NCBI GenBank assembly: GCA_020638365.1
Contig: JACKIQ010000002.1
Span: 310,001-374,000 of the forward strand
DNA length: 64,000 nucleotides
Direction of reading: 5' to 3'
Source of the DNA: Rhodospirillales bacterium
GTDB lineage: Bacteria; Pseudomonadota; Alphaproteobacteria; Micavibrionales; Micavibrionaceae
Position numbers and translations under genes: made by a program
The notes under the pieces: model-generated
What the model was told of the DNA's origin: nothing
What the model saw: only the letters and a program-made list of their open reading frames with translations
Database searches by the model: none
Part shown: piece by piece, positions 25,984 through 34,941 of the stretch
Layout of the letters: the number at the start of each line of letters is the position of its first letter
Position numbering within the stretch: position 1 is the first letter of the stretch

Positions 25984-27096
25984 CTACTCGGCGGCTATAG
26001 CGATCTTTGCATCCCGACGCGGCCACGATTTGAAGGTGATCACCTTCTCGTCAACTCCGCACACCGTCGCACAGAGTCGCGCCGCGACAAGGTAAGGATC
26101 GGCATTTGCGCCCGGACGGCGATCCTCGAAATAACCATACCCCTTGATCGCGACGGGCTTGGGAATACGAATCGAACAACCCCGGTCCGCATCGCCGACC
26201 CTGAACGTATTGATATCGCAAGTCTCGTGCAGACCCGTCAGGCGTTCAGCCAGTCCGGCACCGTAAACCGCAATATGTTCAGGATGTTTTTTCGACAGAG
26301 CTTCCGTAGCCGCCTTGATCGCAGCTTTGCCCTTCTTGGGATCGCGGGTATCCTTGGTCGAGAAGTTCGTGTGCATACCGGCACCGTTCCAGTCGCCCTT
26401 GGCAGGCTTGTTATCAAACGTCACGATAACGCCGAATTCTTCGGCAGCACGGCACAGCAACCAGCGAGCCAACCACACTTGATCAGCCATTTCAATAGCA
26501 TCGGCTGTTTCGGAAGGATCTCCTCGATAACCGATCTGGAACTCCCACTGACCGGGCATGACCTCGGCATTGATCCCGTAGAACATAAGACCGGCTTCAA
26601 GACACAGGGCCGCATGCTCCTCTACGACTTCACGACCGAAAACCTCGTCCGCGCCAACGCCGCAATAATAAGGACCCTGCGGCCCCGGATAGCCATATTC
26701 CGGCCAGCCGAGCGGTTGACGCCCCTTGAAAAACGTATACTCCTGCTCATAACCGCACCACGGTTCCTGCTTCGCTGCACCGGCATCCAAAACAGCACGG
26801 AGTTGAGCGCGCGAGTTGGATTCGTGAGGCGTGTCGTCTGGATTGAAAACTTCGCACATGACAAGGTAGTTCCCCTCGCCGCGCACCGGGTCCGGAATAA
26901 AATTAACAGGCTTAAGGATACAGTCGGAATCATGACCGTGCGCCTGATTGGTCGAAGACCCGTCAAAGCTCCACTCCGGGAAATCTTCAAGCTTTGCTTC
27001 TCCCTTTACACCAACGACCCTTGCCTTGGACCGCATGTGACGGGTCGGCACGGCACCATCAAGCCAGATATATTCCGCAAGACCAAATTTAGACAT
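25984..27096 (-). CDS. glnII: Glutamine synthetase, GSII (eukaryotic-like) type
   Basis: The enzyme makes glutamine from glutamate, ammonia and ATP. At 370 residues it is much shorter than bacterial GSI (about 470) and matches GSII, found in eukaryotes, rhizobia and some other bacteria. Seen in order: the beta-grasp N-terminal WSFDGSSTNQA, the GYEQEYTFF metal-binding segment, INAEVMPGQWEFQIGYRG, NGAGMHTNFSTK and the RIPKPVAIKGYGYFEDRRPGANADPY C-terminal catalytic loop. A GGAGGAG site precedes the ATG at 27096. No adenylylation-site consensus of GSI is expected in this type. No PII or amt gene is adjacent. Confidence 0.95.
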   Translation of the reverse strand: MSKFGLAEYIWLDGAVPTRHMRSKARVVGVKGEAKLEDFPEWSFDGSSTNQAHGHDSDCILKPVNFIPDPVRGEGNYLVMCEVFNPDDTPHESNSRAQLRAVLDAGAAKQEPWCGYEQEYTFFKGRQPLGWPEYGYPGPQGPYYCGVGADEVFGREVVEEHAALCLEAGLMFYGINAEVMPGQWEFQIGYRGDPSETADAIEMADQVWLARWLLCRAAEEFGVIVTFDNKPAKGDWNGAGMHTNFSTKDTRDPKKGKAAIKAATEALSKKHPEHIAVYGAGLAERLTGLHETCDINTFRVGDADRGCSIRIPKPVAIKGYGYFEDRRPGANADPYLVAARLCATVCGVDEKVITFKSWPRRDAKIAIAAE

Positions 27097-27195
27097 AAAA
27101 ACTCCTCCTTGTTCGCATTAATGCATTGCAGCAATTTCTAGCATTTCATCACAAAAATGAAAAGCTTATTCGGCAACAAAAATTCGTAAGAACCC

Positions 27196-27948
27196 CTATT
27201 CCACTTCGGCATCCAACAAGGTACGGATCATCGGAACAAGTCTGAATCTCAGATTGTGCTTAGGATCAACGCCTGCAGAATCGACACGCAATTCAAACTC
27301 TTTGCTGACAAGCTGAAATCCGGGAATAAGGCTATCCGTTTTTTTATCGCGGATATCATTTTTCGGAACGGCGACAATGACTCCGCCCTCCCTCGTGAAA
27401 CCGAAATGCTGAGCCCAGCGCTCGGCATCAACCGGCCCGGCCTGCCCGCCGCCTTCCGCGTAAATAATGATCTTCAGCATGACGAGATCGGGGTTCGGCA
27501 ATGTAACCAGTTCCGTAAACTTGGTTTCTGTCGCAATCGTCTCTTCGATCGGCAGAACCGTTTCATCATAGGTCTGGCTGACACCGCCTAGAGTGCCCTT
27601 GTTCTTAGCCCCGGAATAAGCCTGCGACACAGGAGAATTCATATCCACATACTCAACCAGGACAACCTTGCCTTTAAGGTCTGAAGCCTTGAACTCGGCC
27701 CCCTCCTGATCGACAAGTTCGAGTTCAGGATAGAGTTTGTTCATGGCCGGCGGCCAGACATCGGGCAAATTGGCGTTAAGTTTTCTGTCAACGTTGAAAA
27801 TCTCGGCCGCCTTCTCAAACCGTTTCTGGGGATCGGGGTTTTTATTGGCCTCCAGAACCATGACCGCCAGAACGATCAGGAAAAACAAAAGAGCGAGAAG
27901 GAAATATATGACGTAATAGGCGTATTTATAGACTTTTTGTAATTCCAT
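27196..27948 (-). CDS. Membrane-anchored thioredoxin-fold-like protein lacking the CxxC motif
   Basis: The 250-residue protein has an N-terminal transmembrane helix (about 9-33) and a periplasmic domain. The segment ASDLKGKVVLVEYVDMNSPVSQ at about 88-109 strongly resembles the start of TlpA/AhpC-type thioredoxin domains, where DLKGKVVLV is followed by a WCxxC active site. Here Ser-Pro-Val-Ser (105-108) replaces the cysteines, and there are no cysteines nearby. A later GGVIVAVPKNDI segment could be the cis-Pro strand. It is probably a redox-inactive thioredoxin-like protein; this is inference from one motif and the fold is not certain. Confidence 0.6.
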   Translation of the reverse strand: MELQKVYKYAYYVIYFLLALLFFLIVLAVMVLEANKNPDPQKRFEKAAEIFNVDRKLNANLPDVWPPAMNKLYPELELVDQEGAEFKASDLKGKVVLVEYVDMNSPVSQAYSGAKNKGTLGGVSQTYDETVLPIEETIATETKFTELVTLPNPDLVMLKIIIYAEGGGQAGPVDAERWAQHFGFTREGGVIVAVPKNDIRDKKTDSLIPGFQLVSKEFELRVDSAGVDPKHNLRFRLVPMIRTLLDAEVE

Positions 27949-28010
27949 GGTCTTCGTGTTCCATCTATGATCTGTTCAAAATTAAACACATTTTGGCTAT
28001 AGTCTCAATC

Positions 28011-28910
28011 ATGATAGACGAAATTATAAGAAAAGGAACTGTATCCGCCAAGGAATTACGGCAGCTTGAAAACGCCTATCACGCACCTGAGGGATGCGTA
28101 AGAATTCTGGATGCGACGTTCGTTCTGCCCGGATCACCGGAAAAACCGCAGGAAAATTTTAACGCACATAGGATCCCCGGCGCCCGGTTCTTCGATATAG
28201 AAAAAATCGCCGACCCCGCTTCGCTCTTGCCTCATACTGTCCCGACAAAGGATGTTTTCGAGGCCGGCTTGTCGGCCCTCGGAATAAACCCGGAGGATCT
28301 GGTCGTCCTCTACGGACAACACGGTATGACCATGGGGCCTTGTCGCGTATGGTGGACGTTCCGGCTGTTCGGCCATGATCGGGTCTGCGTGCTTGACGGC
28401 GGTCTTCCTGAATGGATAAGGCAGGCAGGGCGGCTGGAGACGGAGCCCCCGCTCCCCTGTGCCCCCTCGCAATACAGGGTAAAAAAAGTCAGAAATGAAC
28501 TGCTAGTAAAACGCGATGATGTCGCCGCCGCGATGGAATCGGGGCTATGCCCCATTCTTGACGCCCGCCCAAGAGCACGGTTCGAGGGAAACGCCGCAGA
28601 ACCCCGTCCGGGAATGCTCTCTGGCCACATCCCGGGCAGCCTGTGCATGCCCGCTTCTGAGTTGGTCGATCCGGAAACAGGAACCCTTAAGCTCGACGAA
28701 GAGCTGAAAAACCTCCTTTTGCAGACGGGGTTCGATCCGGATCACCCGGACGCCCGTAAAACAATTACGACATGCGGAAGCGGCATTACCGCCTGTGTCA
28801 TCGCGTTGGCGCTTTTCCGGCAGGGTTTTGACAAAATTGCGGTCTATGACGGGTCTTGGGCGGAATGGGGACAGGAAAACTCTGGAAATAAAATTGCTTG
28901 CGGGACATAG
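28011..28910 (+). CDS. sseA: 3-mercaptopyruvate sulfurtransferase-like rhodanese
   Basis: Two rhodanese domains lie in tandem over about 300 residues. The first (about 15-130) has DATFVLPGS ... HIPGARFFDIEKIAD, the N-terminal rhodanese signature with altered active-site loop. The second (about 165-295) carries the catalytic Cys255 in CGSGITA, and the CGSG[VI]TA form is typical of mercaptopyruvate sulfurtransferases rather than thiosulfate rhodaneses (CRKGVT). The ATG at 28011 is preferred; a TTG at 27993 is also in frame, and neither has an obvious ribosome-binding site. It is transcribed divergently from the thioredoxin-like gene. Confidence 0.9.
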   Translation: MIDEIIRKGTVSAKELRQLENAYHAPEGCVRILDATFVLPGSPEKPQENFNAHRIPGARFFDIEKIADPASLLPHTVPTKDVFEAGLSALGINPEDLVVLYGQHGMTMGPCRVWWTFRLFGHDRVCVLDGGLPEWIRQAGRLETEPPLPCAPSQYRVKKVRNELLVKRDDVAAAMESGLCPILDARPRARFEGNAAEPRPGMLSGHIPGSLCMPASELVDPETGTLKLDEELKNLLLQTGFDPDHPDARKTITTCGSGITACVIALALFRQGFDKIAVYDGSWAEWGQENSGNKIACGT

Positions 28911-29137
28911 TTAAAACAAACTCACGGCATTCGCTTTTAAATTCAAATTTGCAACCCTCATTAAAATCGTTAACAACGAAACAAATACAGTTATGTTTAA
29001 TTATAATTGTTACTAAGGCTATAGATTAAGCCTCTGATTAAGGCCTGTCATATTATTAATTTATTACAACCTAAGGAATTTTTATTTCTTAAATCACCAA
29101 CAAAGCTTTATGATTACATAAAAAAGTCAAAAAAATA
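28911..29137. other. AT-rich intergenic region
   Basis: This stretch between sseA and the candidate small RNA contains no credible coding sequence. It is strongly AT-rich with short A and T runs. I see no inverted repeat of note and no terminator immediately after sseA. Confidence 0.5.
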
Positions 29138-29166
29138 TTGCATTAGTCAAAAAAGAAGCGTATAAA
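29138..29166 (+). promoter_or_regulatory. Sigma-70-type promoter for a candidate small RNA
   Basis: TTGCAT (29138-29143) and TATAAA (29161-29166) are separated by exactly 17 bp. This is a good match to the -35/-10 consensus in otherwise non-coding AT-rich DNA, and it points at the terminator-ended element at 29173-29240. Confidence 0.6.
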
Positions 29167-29172
29167 GATGCC

Positions 29173-29240
29173 CAACACACCCTCTATTACCGCCGTTTGT
29201 CCGGAGAACTTTTCAAAAAAGTCTCCGGACTTTTTTTTCA
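29173..29240 (+). ncRNA. Candidate small RNA ending in an intrinsic terminator
   Basis: Downstream of the promoter at 29138-29166 a transcript would begin near 29173 and end at the hairpin GTCCGGAG/CTCCGGAC (29199-29206 with 29223-29230), extended by ACTTTT/AAAAGT and followed by eight T residues (29231-29238). The RNA would be about 65 nt, with a C- and U-rich single-stranded 5' part that lacks guanine up to the hairpin region (CCCAACACACCCTCTATTACC). Hfq-dependent small RNAs often have this shape. An ATG at 29168 opens a 42-codon frame that crosses the terminator; it has no ribosome-binding site and is not favoured. Confidence 0.5.
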
Positions 29241-29292
29241 TGGAAAATAGAATTCCTGATAAATCGGATTTTGTTTTAGAGGCCTGTCACGG

Positions 29293-30252
29293 TTAGCGTC
29301 GAGGACCGGCAAGCTCAGCTTGAATTGTGCGCATCTCGGAAGCATGTTCAGGACGGTACGTAATATAGCGCTCGTCCCCAAGAATAAGCCCGCTGCCAGT
29401 TCGGTCGAATGTCCCTGTGTCCCAGCCCGGAGGAAGGGCGACCTTCTTAAGGAATTCAGGAGTCACGACCGTGCCCGCGAACCCCTCTTGGTTACGAATC
29501 TCCGGTATATCCATAGCCTGACGGTAAGCGCGCAGAACACTCCCGGTCTGAACGTGCTTGAGGTTATATTCGAAGCTGGCGTCGAAGGCGTTCCTCCAAG
29601 CCTGCTCCTGAGTACCGCCCCCAGATAGAGTTTCATCATACACGTCAACCAGACGCGCCATCAACGAGCCGCGGGATGGAGCGTCAATCTCCACACCCTT
29701 CTCCTTGGCCTCGTGTCGGGCCATGGCCTCGAACGCGTAGGCTCCGGCTTCAGCAAAACGCAGGGTCAGAACAGCGGAAAAAGGAGACATCTTGAAACTG
29801 TCGAAATCGACCCCGTCGTGCTTGTGCTTCCACTCATGCATGAAATGACCTTCATCCGTCCCGGTCAGCAATATGGCGTTAAGCCTGTGCTTGTATTCCG
29901 CGGAATGCCCCAATCCTGTTTCGCGGCTTGTTATCACGTCCCCGGAAAAACAGAGCGTAGTGTTCGAGTCTTGGAGATCGGTAACCGCGGCTGCCCCGAG
30001 CGGAAACCGCTGAAGGTTGGCCCTGATAACCTCTGCAGACTTTCTGGCTGCTTCCGTTTGCGCCCCCCGACCGTCGATGAGGGTACATTGCCCTTGACTC
30101 CCGTCTTCAAGATAAATATTGGCAAGAGGGCGATCTTCGACATGCGCAGGCGCTTGAGCCGCGGCACCGCTGAACATAGCCGTGGCAAAAAAAGTTGATA
30201 TTAAGCTCTGCTTGAACAGATCAGCCGCCTGTCCCATCACCCATACTGCCAT
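29293..30252 (-). CDS. Putative zinc metallopeptidase-like secreted protein (HEWKH), DUF6782-like
   Basis: The 319-residue product begins with a probable signal peptide (hydrophobic stretch SLISTFFATAMFSGAAAQA at about 16-34). A conserved-looking core at about 118-190 contains the HExxH zinc motif at His139-Glu140-Trp-Lys-His143 (FMHEWKHKHDG), followed by the helix RFAEAGAYAFEAMARHEAKEKG, where a glutamate could be the third ligand. This pattern fits putative metallopeptidases annotated as DUF6782, recalled from memory and not searched. The C-terminal region is helical without known motifs. It is divergent from the gene at 30349. Confidence 0.7.
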   Translation of the reverse strand: MAVWVMGQAADLFKQSLISTFFATAMFSGAAAQAPAHVEDRPLANIYLEDGSQGQCTLIDGRGAQTEAARKSAEVIRANLQRFPLGAAAVTDLQDSNTTLCFSGDVITSRETGLGHSAEYKHRLNAILLTGTDEGHFMHEWKHKHDGVDFDSFKMSPFSAVLTLRFAEAGAYAFEAMARHEAKEKGVEIDAPSRGSLMARLVDVYDETLSGGGTQEQAWRNAFDASFEYNLKHVQTGSVLRAYRQAMDIPEIRNQEGFAGTVVTPEFLKKVALPPGWDTGTFDRTGSGLILGDERYITYRPEHASEMRTIQAELAGPRR

Positions 30253-30348
30253 TTTTAAAACTCACCATACTCTAGCATTTTACGATACTTGCTGTAAAAT
30301 CGCACGATAGGTCCAAAAAATAATGCTGACATGGATCTTGTCAACCAT

Positions 30349-31239
30349 ATGAAAAAACATAATTTTTTGATTTTTGCGGTATTTTTATTCTGCGCGGTTC
30401 TGCCTCCTCCCCTTTTAAAACAGGCACAGGCGCAAGCGGAAAAAAGCCCGCCGGCCGAAACGCCCCAATGCAGTTTGGCAACGCTAGATGCGAAGCCGAT
30501 CCGAATGAATCTGAATTTGGACGACAAGCGTCAGATGGTCACCCTGACGACGCGCTATGGGTTTGACTCTCATACGACGAAGAAAGGTAAAAATCTCGTC
30601 GTAACCACGGAAGTGTCTTCTGTCGTATTTGATAGTTTTTTAAAAACATACCATAATTTCCTGATGAAAAGAGTCGGCCCCGCCAGCCGGTGCGACAAGC
30701 TCGAACTGGGGAAATTGCAGGTCCGGACAGAAAAAAACGGAAAGGCAAACGGCTTCTTCGTCGGACGCTACGTTGACAGGTCGTGCCTCTACCTGCGTTT
30801 TTTTGACAGCAGACCCGGAGATTTTGATCGGGACATGTTCGTCCTCTATAGCGCAAAGGGTATAACCGGCGCGAAAAACATTTTCACCCCGGCCTACAAA
30901 TATGACAAGGAATTTTACATTCACGTCGAAACAATTTACGAGCCGATCGAGGAACCATCAGTCTTCGGACGCGGCGGCGCAACGCTCTCAGGCCTGTACA
31001 AGGAACGGCTCGAAAACTTTCTGGGTGACCCCGATATGAAGAAAATATATGACACCATCCTCCCCGAAAAAGGCAAGGAAACCAACAAATACGGGTTTAA
31101 ACCCGTTTACGCCGGCTTTATGACGAATTCACAAAAAAGAATACAGCTAACCTTCATGCTGCAAAGAGCCATGAGTGCAAAACAGGCCTGTACTTTCCGT
31201 GAATCGCTGATAAAAAACGGTTACAAACCTTCGGAATAA
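30349..31239 (+). CDS. Secreted hypothetical protein
   Basis: The product is about 296 residues with a clear signal peptide: MKKHNFLIFAVFLFCAVL followed by a cleavage site near AQAQA. An in-frame ATG at 30331 is less likely because MKK fits signal-peptide rules. The mature part has several basic and aromatic strands (LVVTTEVSSVVFDSFLKTYHNFL, YVDRSCLYLRFFD) and three or four cysteines. No family is recognised. It converges with the DUF192 gene with only about 10 bp between the two stop codons. Confidence 0.65.
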   Translation: MKKHNFLIFAVFLFCAVLPPPLLKQAQAQAEKSPPAETPQCSLATLDAKPIRMNLNLDDKRQMVTLTTRYGFDSHTTKKGKNLVVTTEVSSVVFDSFLKTYHNFLMKRVGPASRCDKLELGKLQVRTEKNGKANGFFVGRYVDRSCLYLRFFDSRPGDFDRDMFVLYSAKGITGAKNIFTPAYKYDKEFYIHVETIYEPIEEPSVFGRGGATLSGLYKERLENFLGDPDMKKIYDTILPEKGKETNKYGFKPVYAGFMTNSQKRIQLTFMLQRAMSAKQACTFRESLIKNGYKPSE

Positions 31240-31249
31240 ACTTTTCCGC

Positions 31250-31747
31250 TCATTGCGGCTTAAAATTTCCAAGCGCTTCGTGCTGGATGATATCACCCGT
31301 CGAAACACCAAGAAACTGTGTTTCCCCGCCGTTAACCTCAAGCACGGCCTTGACCGGAAACCGCGAAGAAATCAGGGTCGTGTCCCGCGGTCTGGCCATG
31401 GGGTGAATATGCCGTATAACCCCGTCTTCCCCGATAAAAACCATATCTAGAGAGATCAGGGTATTCTGCATCCAGAAATGTGCCTCCTTGACCTCGGGAA
31501 GAATAAAAAGCATCCCGTGCCGCGGAGCCAGTTCTTGCCTGAACATAAGGCCATAACTGATCTGCTCCGGCGTCTTTGCAACCTCGACTGTGAAATCAAT
31601 GACCTCCCCGTCCACTTTCTCTATGCGCAAAGGCGATTGTGGAAGAGCCTGCGGACTGACGTCGAGCATAAGGATCATGACGATAACGCTTACGAACCCT
31701 GCGGCCATAAGAACGAGCAAACCGTAATTTTTTAGAAAATTCCACAT
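31250..31747 (-). CDS. DUF192 family membrane-anchored protein
   Basis: The 165-residue protein has one N-terminal transmembrane segment (about 10-28) and a periplasmic DUF192 domain. The domain is recognised by FTVEVAKTPEQISYGLMFR, HGMLFILPEVKEAHFWMQNTLISLDMVFI and ARPRDTTLISSRFPVKAVLEVNGG. This domain is widespread in alphaproteobacteria and archaea, and its biochemical role is unknown. It is followed by convergent gene 30349-31239 and preceded by the CBS protein on the same strand (33 bp gap). Confidence 0.88.
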   Translation of the reverse strand: MWNFLKNYGLLVLMAAGFVSVIVMILMLDVSPQALPQSPLRIEKVDGEVIDFTVEVAKTPEQISYGLMFRQELAPRHGMLFILPEVKEAHFWMQNTLISLDMVFIGEDGVIRHIHPMARPRDTTLISSRFPVKAVLEVNGGETQFLGVSTGDIIQHEALGNFKPQ

Positions 31748-31780
31748 GGCTTCACCATCACGTAAATAAGGCTCGCCGCC

Positions 31781-32242
31781 CTATTCTGCGCTATCCTGCA
31801 TCGACTCAAGTTCGGTAAGCATGGACGAATATGTAATCAGTCCGAGAAACTTGTTCTTCTCGTCGACTACGGCCAGCGGCCCCCCGTGACTGGTAAGAAG
31901 ACTTACGCCCTCCCAGAGCGGGTCGTCCGGACTGACGGTCATAACCTTCTTGTCCATAATTTCGCTGACCTTCAAAGGCTTTACGCGGCCAAGCCTCTTG
32001 GCCACCCCCGGCGCCGCCCCGACCTTGATATCGACCTTTATCCCGTCTGTCATCGCGACCGAGACAGGGATCAGGTTTCGCATAAGGCCCTTGAATGAAA
32101 ACAGCCCCTGCAATCCGCCGTCTTCTCCTACGACCGGGGCGGAATTGATCTTGTTTTTTTTGAGAAGGGCAATCGCGCTTTCTACATCCTGATCGGGAGA
32201 AAGTTTGGTAAGCTTTTTTTCAACGGCGGCGTGACACGGCAT
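31781..32242 (-). CDS. CBS-domain pair protein
   Basis: The 153-residue protein consists of two CBS motifs (about 12-60 and about 95-150) with DVESAIALLKKNKINSAPVVGEDG and VMTVSPDDPLWEGVSLLTSHGGPLAVVDEKNKFLGLITYSSML. Such Bateman modules bind adenosine nucleotides and regulate partners. No catalytic domain is attached. A GGAG site precedes the ATG. It lies in a minus-strand run with the alpha/beta hydrolase and MsbA-like genes, but no functional link is evident. Confidence 0.85.
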   Translation of the reverse strand: MPCHAAVEKKLTKLSPDQDVESAIALLKKNKINSAPVVGEDGGLQGLFSFKGLMRNLIPVSVAMTDGIKVDIKVGAAPGVAKRLGRVKPLKVSEIMDKKVMTVSPDDPLWEGVSLLTSHGGPLAVVDEKNKFLGLITYSSMLTELESMQDSAE

Positions 32243-32271
32243 GATCAGTACTCCACAAGAATCCCATCAAG

Positions 32272-33111
32272 TTAATTATCCCGATTACGGGCTTCGATAC
32301 CAGCCAAAAAATCAATCACAGCCGTGCTTAGCCCAAAAAGATGAAGGTCCTCATGGTGACCTTTTGGAAATTCCACAAACCGTTTAGGCTCATTTGCCGC
32401 CTCGAACAAGATACGGCTCTGCGCCGGTGGAATGGTATTGTCGTATTTCCCGCTCGCGATCAGAAGGGAGGCCTTCACGGAACTGATCTTTTCAACGTTC
32501 ATATACCTGTCGAGCAAAAGATAATCCACGGGAATAAAGAAATAGTTCCTGCGCGCCATGTCCAGCAAACTGCTGAAGGGCGTTTCAAGAACCAGAGCCA
32601 AAGGCGGCTTACCCTCCGCGCTGAGCTTGGCCCCAAGCTCTACCGCAATGCCGGTCCCGAGTGACTCGCCGTAAAGGACGGTTCGCTCCGGGCCGATCCC
32701 CTTCTCGCTGACAAGCCAGCCCATATAAGCCCACCCGTCCCGGTAAAATCCGTCCTCGCTAGGGGTTCCTGGGTTTCCGCCATAAGCCCGGTATTCCGCG
32801 AACAGAACCCCGTACCCGGCCTCAAGGTAATCCGGAAATTTTATAAGACGGTTGGCAATCGACCCGGCGTTGCCATGAAAATAAACGAGAACAGGCTTCC
32901 CCTCCTTCGGCGCGAAATACCACCCCTGTAATTCAAGACCATCCTCCGTCTTAACCTGAGCAATTTCGGCATTCTCAGGCGCCTCGACACGTTTTTTATA
33001 GGGAAAATAAATAAGATTGCGCTGTTGCAGATACAAAATCCCCGTCAGGCAAAGATAAAAAATCACGAACCCAACTAAGAAATCCTGCACCCTTTTTCTC
33101 CGGCTTTTCAT
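32272..33111 (-). CDS. Alpha/beta hydrolase, membrane-anchored (ABHD13/BEM46-like)
   Basis: The 279-residue protein has one N-terminal transmembrane helix (about 12-28) and an alpha/beta-hydrolase domain. The oxyanion region is VYFHGNAGS, the nucleophile elbow is GESLG with Ser150, and the remaining triad members are likely the Asp in SGKYDNTIPP and the His in PKGHHEDLH. This arrangement matches the BEM46/ABHD13 branch of serine hydrolases, whose substrates in bacteria are mostly unknown. Its ATG overlaps the stop codon of the MsbA-like gene (ATGA), so the two are co-translated; a role in processing an exported lipid is possible but speculative. Confidence 0.85.
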   Translation of the reverse strand: MKSRRKRVQDFLVGFVIFYLCLTGILYLQQRNLIYFPYKKRVEAPENAEIAQVKTEDGLELQGWYFAPKEGKPVLVYFHGNAGSIANRLIKFPDYLEAGYGVLFAEYRAYGGNPGTPSEDGFYRDGWAYMGWLVSEKGIGPERTVLYGESLGTGIAVELGAKLSAEGKPPLALVLETPFSSLLDMARRNYFFIPVDYLLLDRYMNVEKISSVKASLLIASGKYDNTIPPAQSRILFEAANEPKRFVEFPKGHHEDLHLFGLSTAVIDFLAGIEARNRDN

Positions 33112-34883
33112 GACTTCAATCCCGTCTCATACATCCGGGCATAAAGCCCGCCTTCGGACAACAAAGCCTGATGCGTACCGCGTTCGACGATTTCTCCGCG
33201 ATCCAGAACGAGGATCTGATCCGCGGCCTGAACCGTTGTGAGCCTGTGCGCGATCACAAGTGTTGTCCGTCCTTTTTCCAGTTCCTTAAGCGCTCCTTGC
33301 ACCAGCTTCTCTGATTCATTATCCAGGGCCGAAGTCGCCTCATCAAGAAGCAGGATCGGCGCATCCTTCAGGATAGCCCGCGCGATCGCGATCCTTTGCC
33401 TCTGCCCGCCTGATAGTCTGACGCCGTCCTCCCCGACGACCGTTCCATATCCATCGGGAAAAGACTCGATAAACGAGTGCGCCGCCGCTGCTTTTGCAGC
33501 CTCGTATATATCCTCTTCACAAGCCTCCGGTTTCCCGTAACGGATATTCTCGTAAATCGTGTCGTTAAAAATCGTAATATCCTGCGAAACAAGTGCAATC
33601 CGGCTGCGCAGACTGGCTATAGCAAGGTCGCGGACATCCTCGCCCCCGATAGTCACGCGCCCCTCGGCAATATCGTAAAAACGGGGAATCAGGTTGATGA
33701 TAGTGCTCTTTCCGCCACCCGAAGGCCCCACCAACGCGGTCACCTTGCCTGCGCGGGCAGAAAAACTGACGCCTTTCAGGGCCTTATCCTCAACTCCGTC
33801 ATAGCAAAAATGGACATCTTCGAAACAGACATCGGAAACAACTCTGTCCAGCGCCTTCGCTCCTTCACGATCGACAATAGAAGCCTTGACTTCCATCAGG
33901 TCGAAAACCCGGTCCGCAGCGCCAAGCCCCATCTGCAAATTCCCGTTCAGGCGCGCCAGTTTTTTCATGGGCTCGTAAGCCAGCGTAAAAGCGGCCAGAA
34001 AGGAAGCCAGTCCACCGGCGGTAATATGTCCCTCAAGAACCTGATAACCGCCATAAATAATGATCGAGGAAAAGATGAGGCCGATAACGGTCTCGTTCAC
34101 CGGCGTGGTCAGGTTTCTGTACTGGACGGATTTCATGTTAAGCAGGCGCACCCTGTCAACCGCCTTACCGATCTTTGCCCTTTCATGCGCCTCCATCCCG
34201 TACGCCTTGACCATGCGTACGCCCTGAAAGCTCTGGGAGAGCATATCCGACAAACCGGCTACCTCGTCCTGTATGGACCCCGAAACCTTGCGGAGCCTCT
34301 TGCCGATAGCCACCAGAAAAAGAGCCACAAACGGCGCGATCGTAAACGCGGCAAGGGTCAGCTGCCAGTCCTGGTAAAACATCAGCGCAATAAGAAAAAC
34401 CAGCGTAAAAAAGCTTTTTCCGAACCCCACCATCGTATCGTTCAACGCCATTCGAATGACGTTTACGTCGTTCACGACCCGTGAAACCAGTTGCCCGCTG
34501 GGGTTCACATGGAAAAAGGCAAGATCCAGGGTGTTAATATGGTTGAACAGGTCACGCTGGATGTCCGCGACGACGCCCTGCCCGACCTCATTCATATAAA
34601 GCGTATGCAGGTAGGTGCTGATACCCCGAACGAAAAAAGTCGCCAGAAGCGCAAGGGAAACGGGAACGATCAAATCCTCCCGGTCTCCGTAAAGCACGTC
34701 GTCCAGAACCGGCTGCATCAGATGGGCGATCAAAGCCGTCATCCCCGCGGAAATAAGCATCAGGAGTAAGGAAAAAACTACTTTTTTCGAATAACCGCGG
34801 ACATATCCCCGAAATATCCGTCTCGCAAGTGCGAACGAACTGCGCTTGATCTCGGGATTATATGGCAGTGCAGCAGGCTTCAT
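33108..34883 (-). CDS. MsbA-like ABC exporter (fused transmembrane and ATPase domains)
   Basis: The 591-residue half-transporter has six transmembrane helices over residues 30-320 and a C-terminal nucleotide-binding domain. Walker A is GPSGGGKST, the Q-loop region LVSQDITIFNDTIYENI, the signature RLSGGQRQR, Walker B ILLLDEATSALD and the H-loop VIAHRL. It would act as a homodimer. The family includes the lipid A flippase MsbA and multidrug exporters; the EAxD loop and overall length fit MsbA, but the substrate cannot be assigned from sequence alone. No lpxK neighbour is present. Confidence 0.88.
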   Translation of the reverse strand: MKPAALPYNPEIKRSSFALARRIFRGYVRGYSKKVVFSLLLMLISAGMTALIAHLMQPVLDDVLYGDREDLIVPVSLALLATFFVRGISTYLHTLYMNEVGQGVVADIQRDLFNHINTLDLAFFHVNPSGQLVSRVVNDVNVIRMALNDTMVGFGKSFFTLVFLIALMFYQDWQLTLAAFTIAPFVALFLVAIGKRLRKVSGSIQDEVAGLSDMLSQSFQGVRMVKAYGMEAHERAKIGKAVDRVRLLNMKSVQYRNLTTPVNETVIGLIFSSIIIYGGYQVLEGHITAGGLASFLAAFTLAYEPMKKLARLNGNLQMGLGAADRVFDLMEVKASIVDREGAKALDRVVSDVCFEDVHFCYDGVEDKALKGVSFSARAGKVTALVGPSGGGKSTIINLIPRFYDIAEGRVTIGGEDVRDLAIASLRSRIALVSQDITIFNDTIYENIRYGKPEACEEDIYEAAKAAAAHSFIESFPDGYGTVVGEDGVRLSGGQRQRIAIARAILKDAPILLLDEATSALDNESEKLVQGALKELEKGRTTLVIAHRLTTVQAADQILVLDRGEIVERGTHQALLSEGGLYARMYETGLKS

Positions 34884-34906
34884 AGTACCTCAGGAAAGAC
34901 ACCCTA

Positions 34907-34915
34907 TGTTATAAT
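34907..34915 (+). promoter_or_regulatory. Extended -10 promoter for the patatin gene
   Basis: TGTTATAAT is a perfect extended -10 element (TGnTATAAT). No good -35 is visible, as is usual for extended -10 promoters. Transcription would start near 34922 and leave a short leader ahead of the gene at 34942. Confidence 0.6.
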
Positions 34916-34941
34916 GATAGGGAATTAAAGCATTATTCACT

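Noticed and set aside
29168..29296. 42-codon frame overlapping the candidate small RNA
   Set aside because: It runs through the terminator hairpin and T tract, has no ribosome-binding site and encodes no recognisable sequence.
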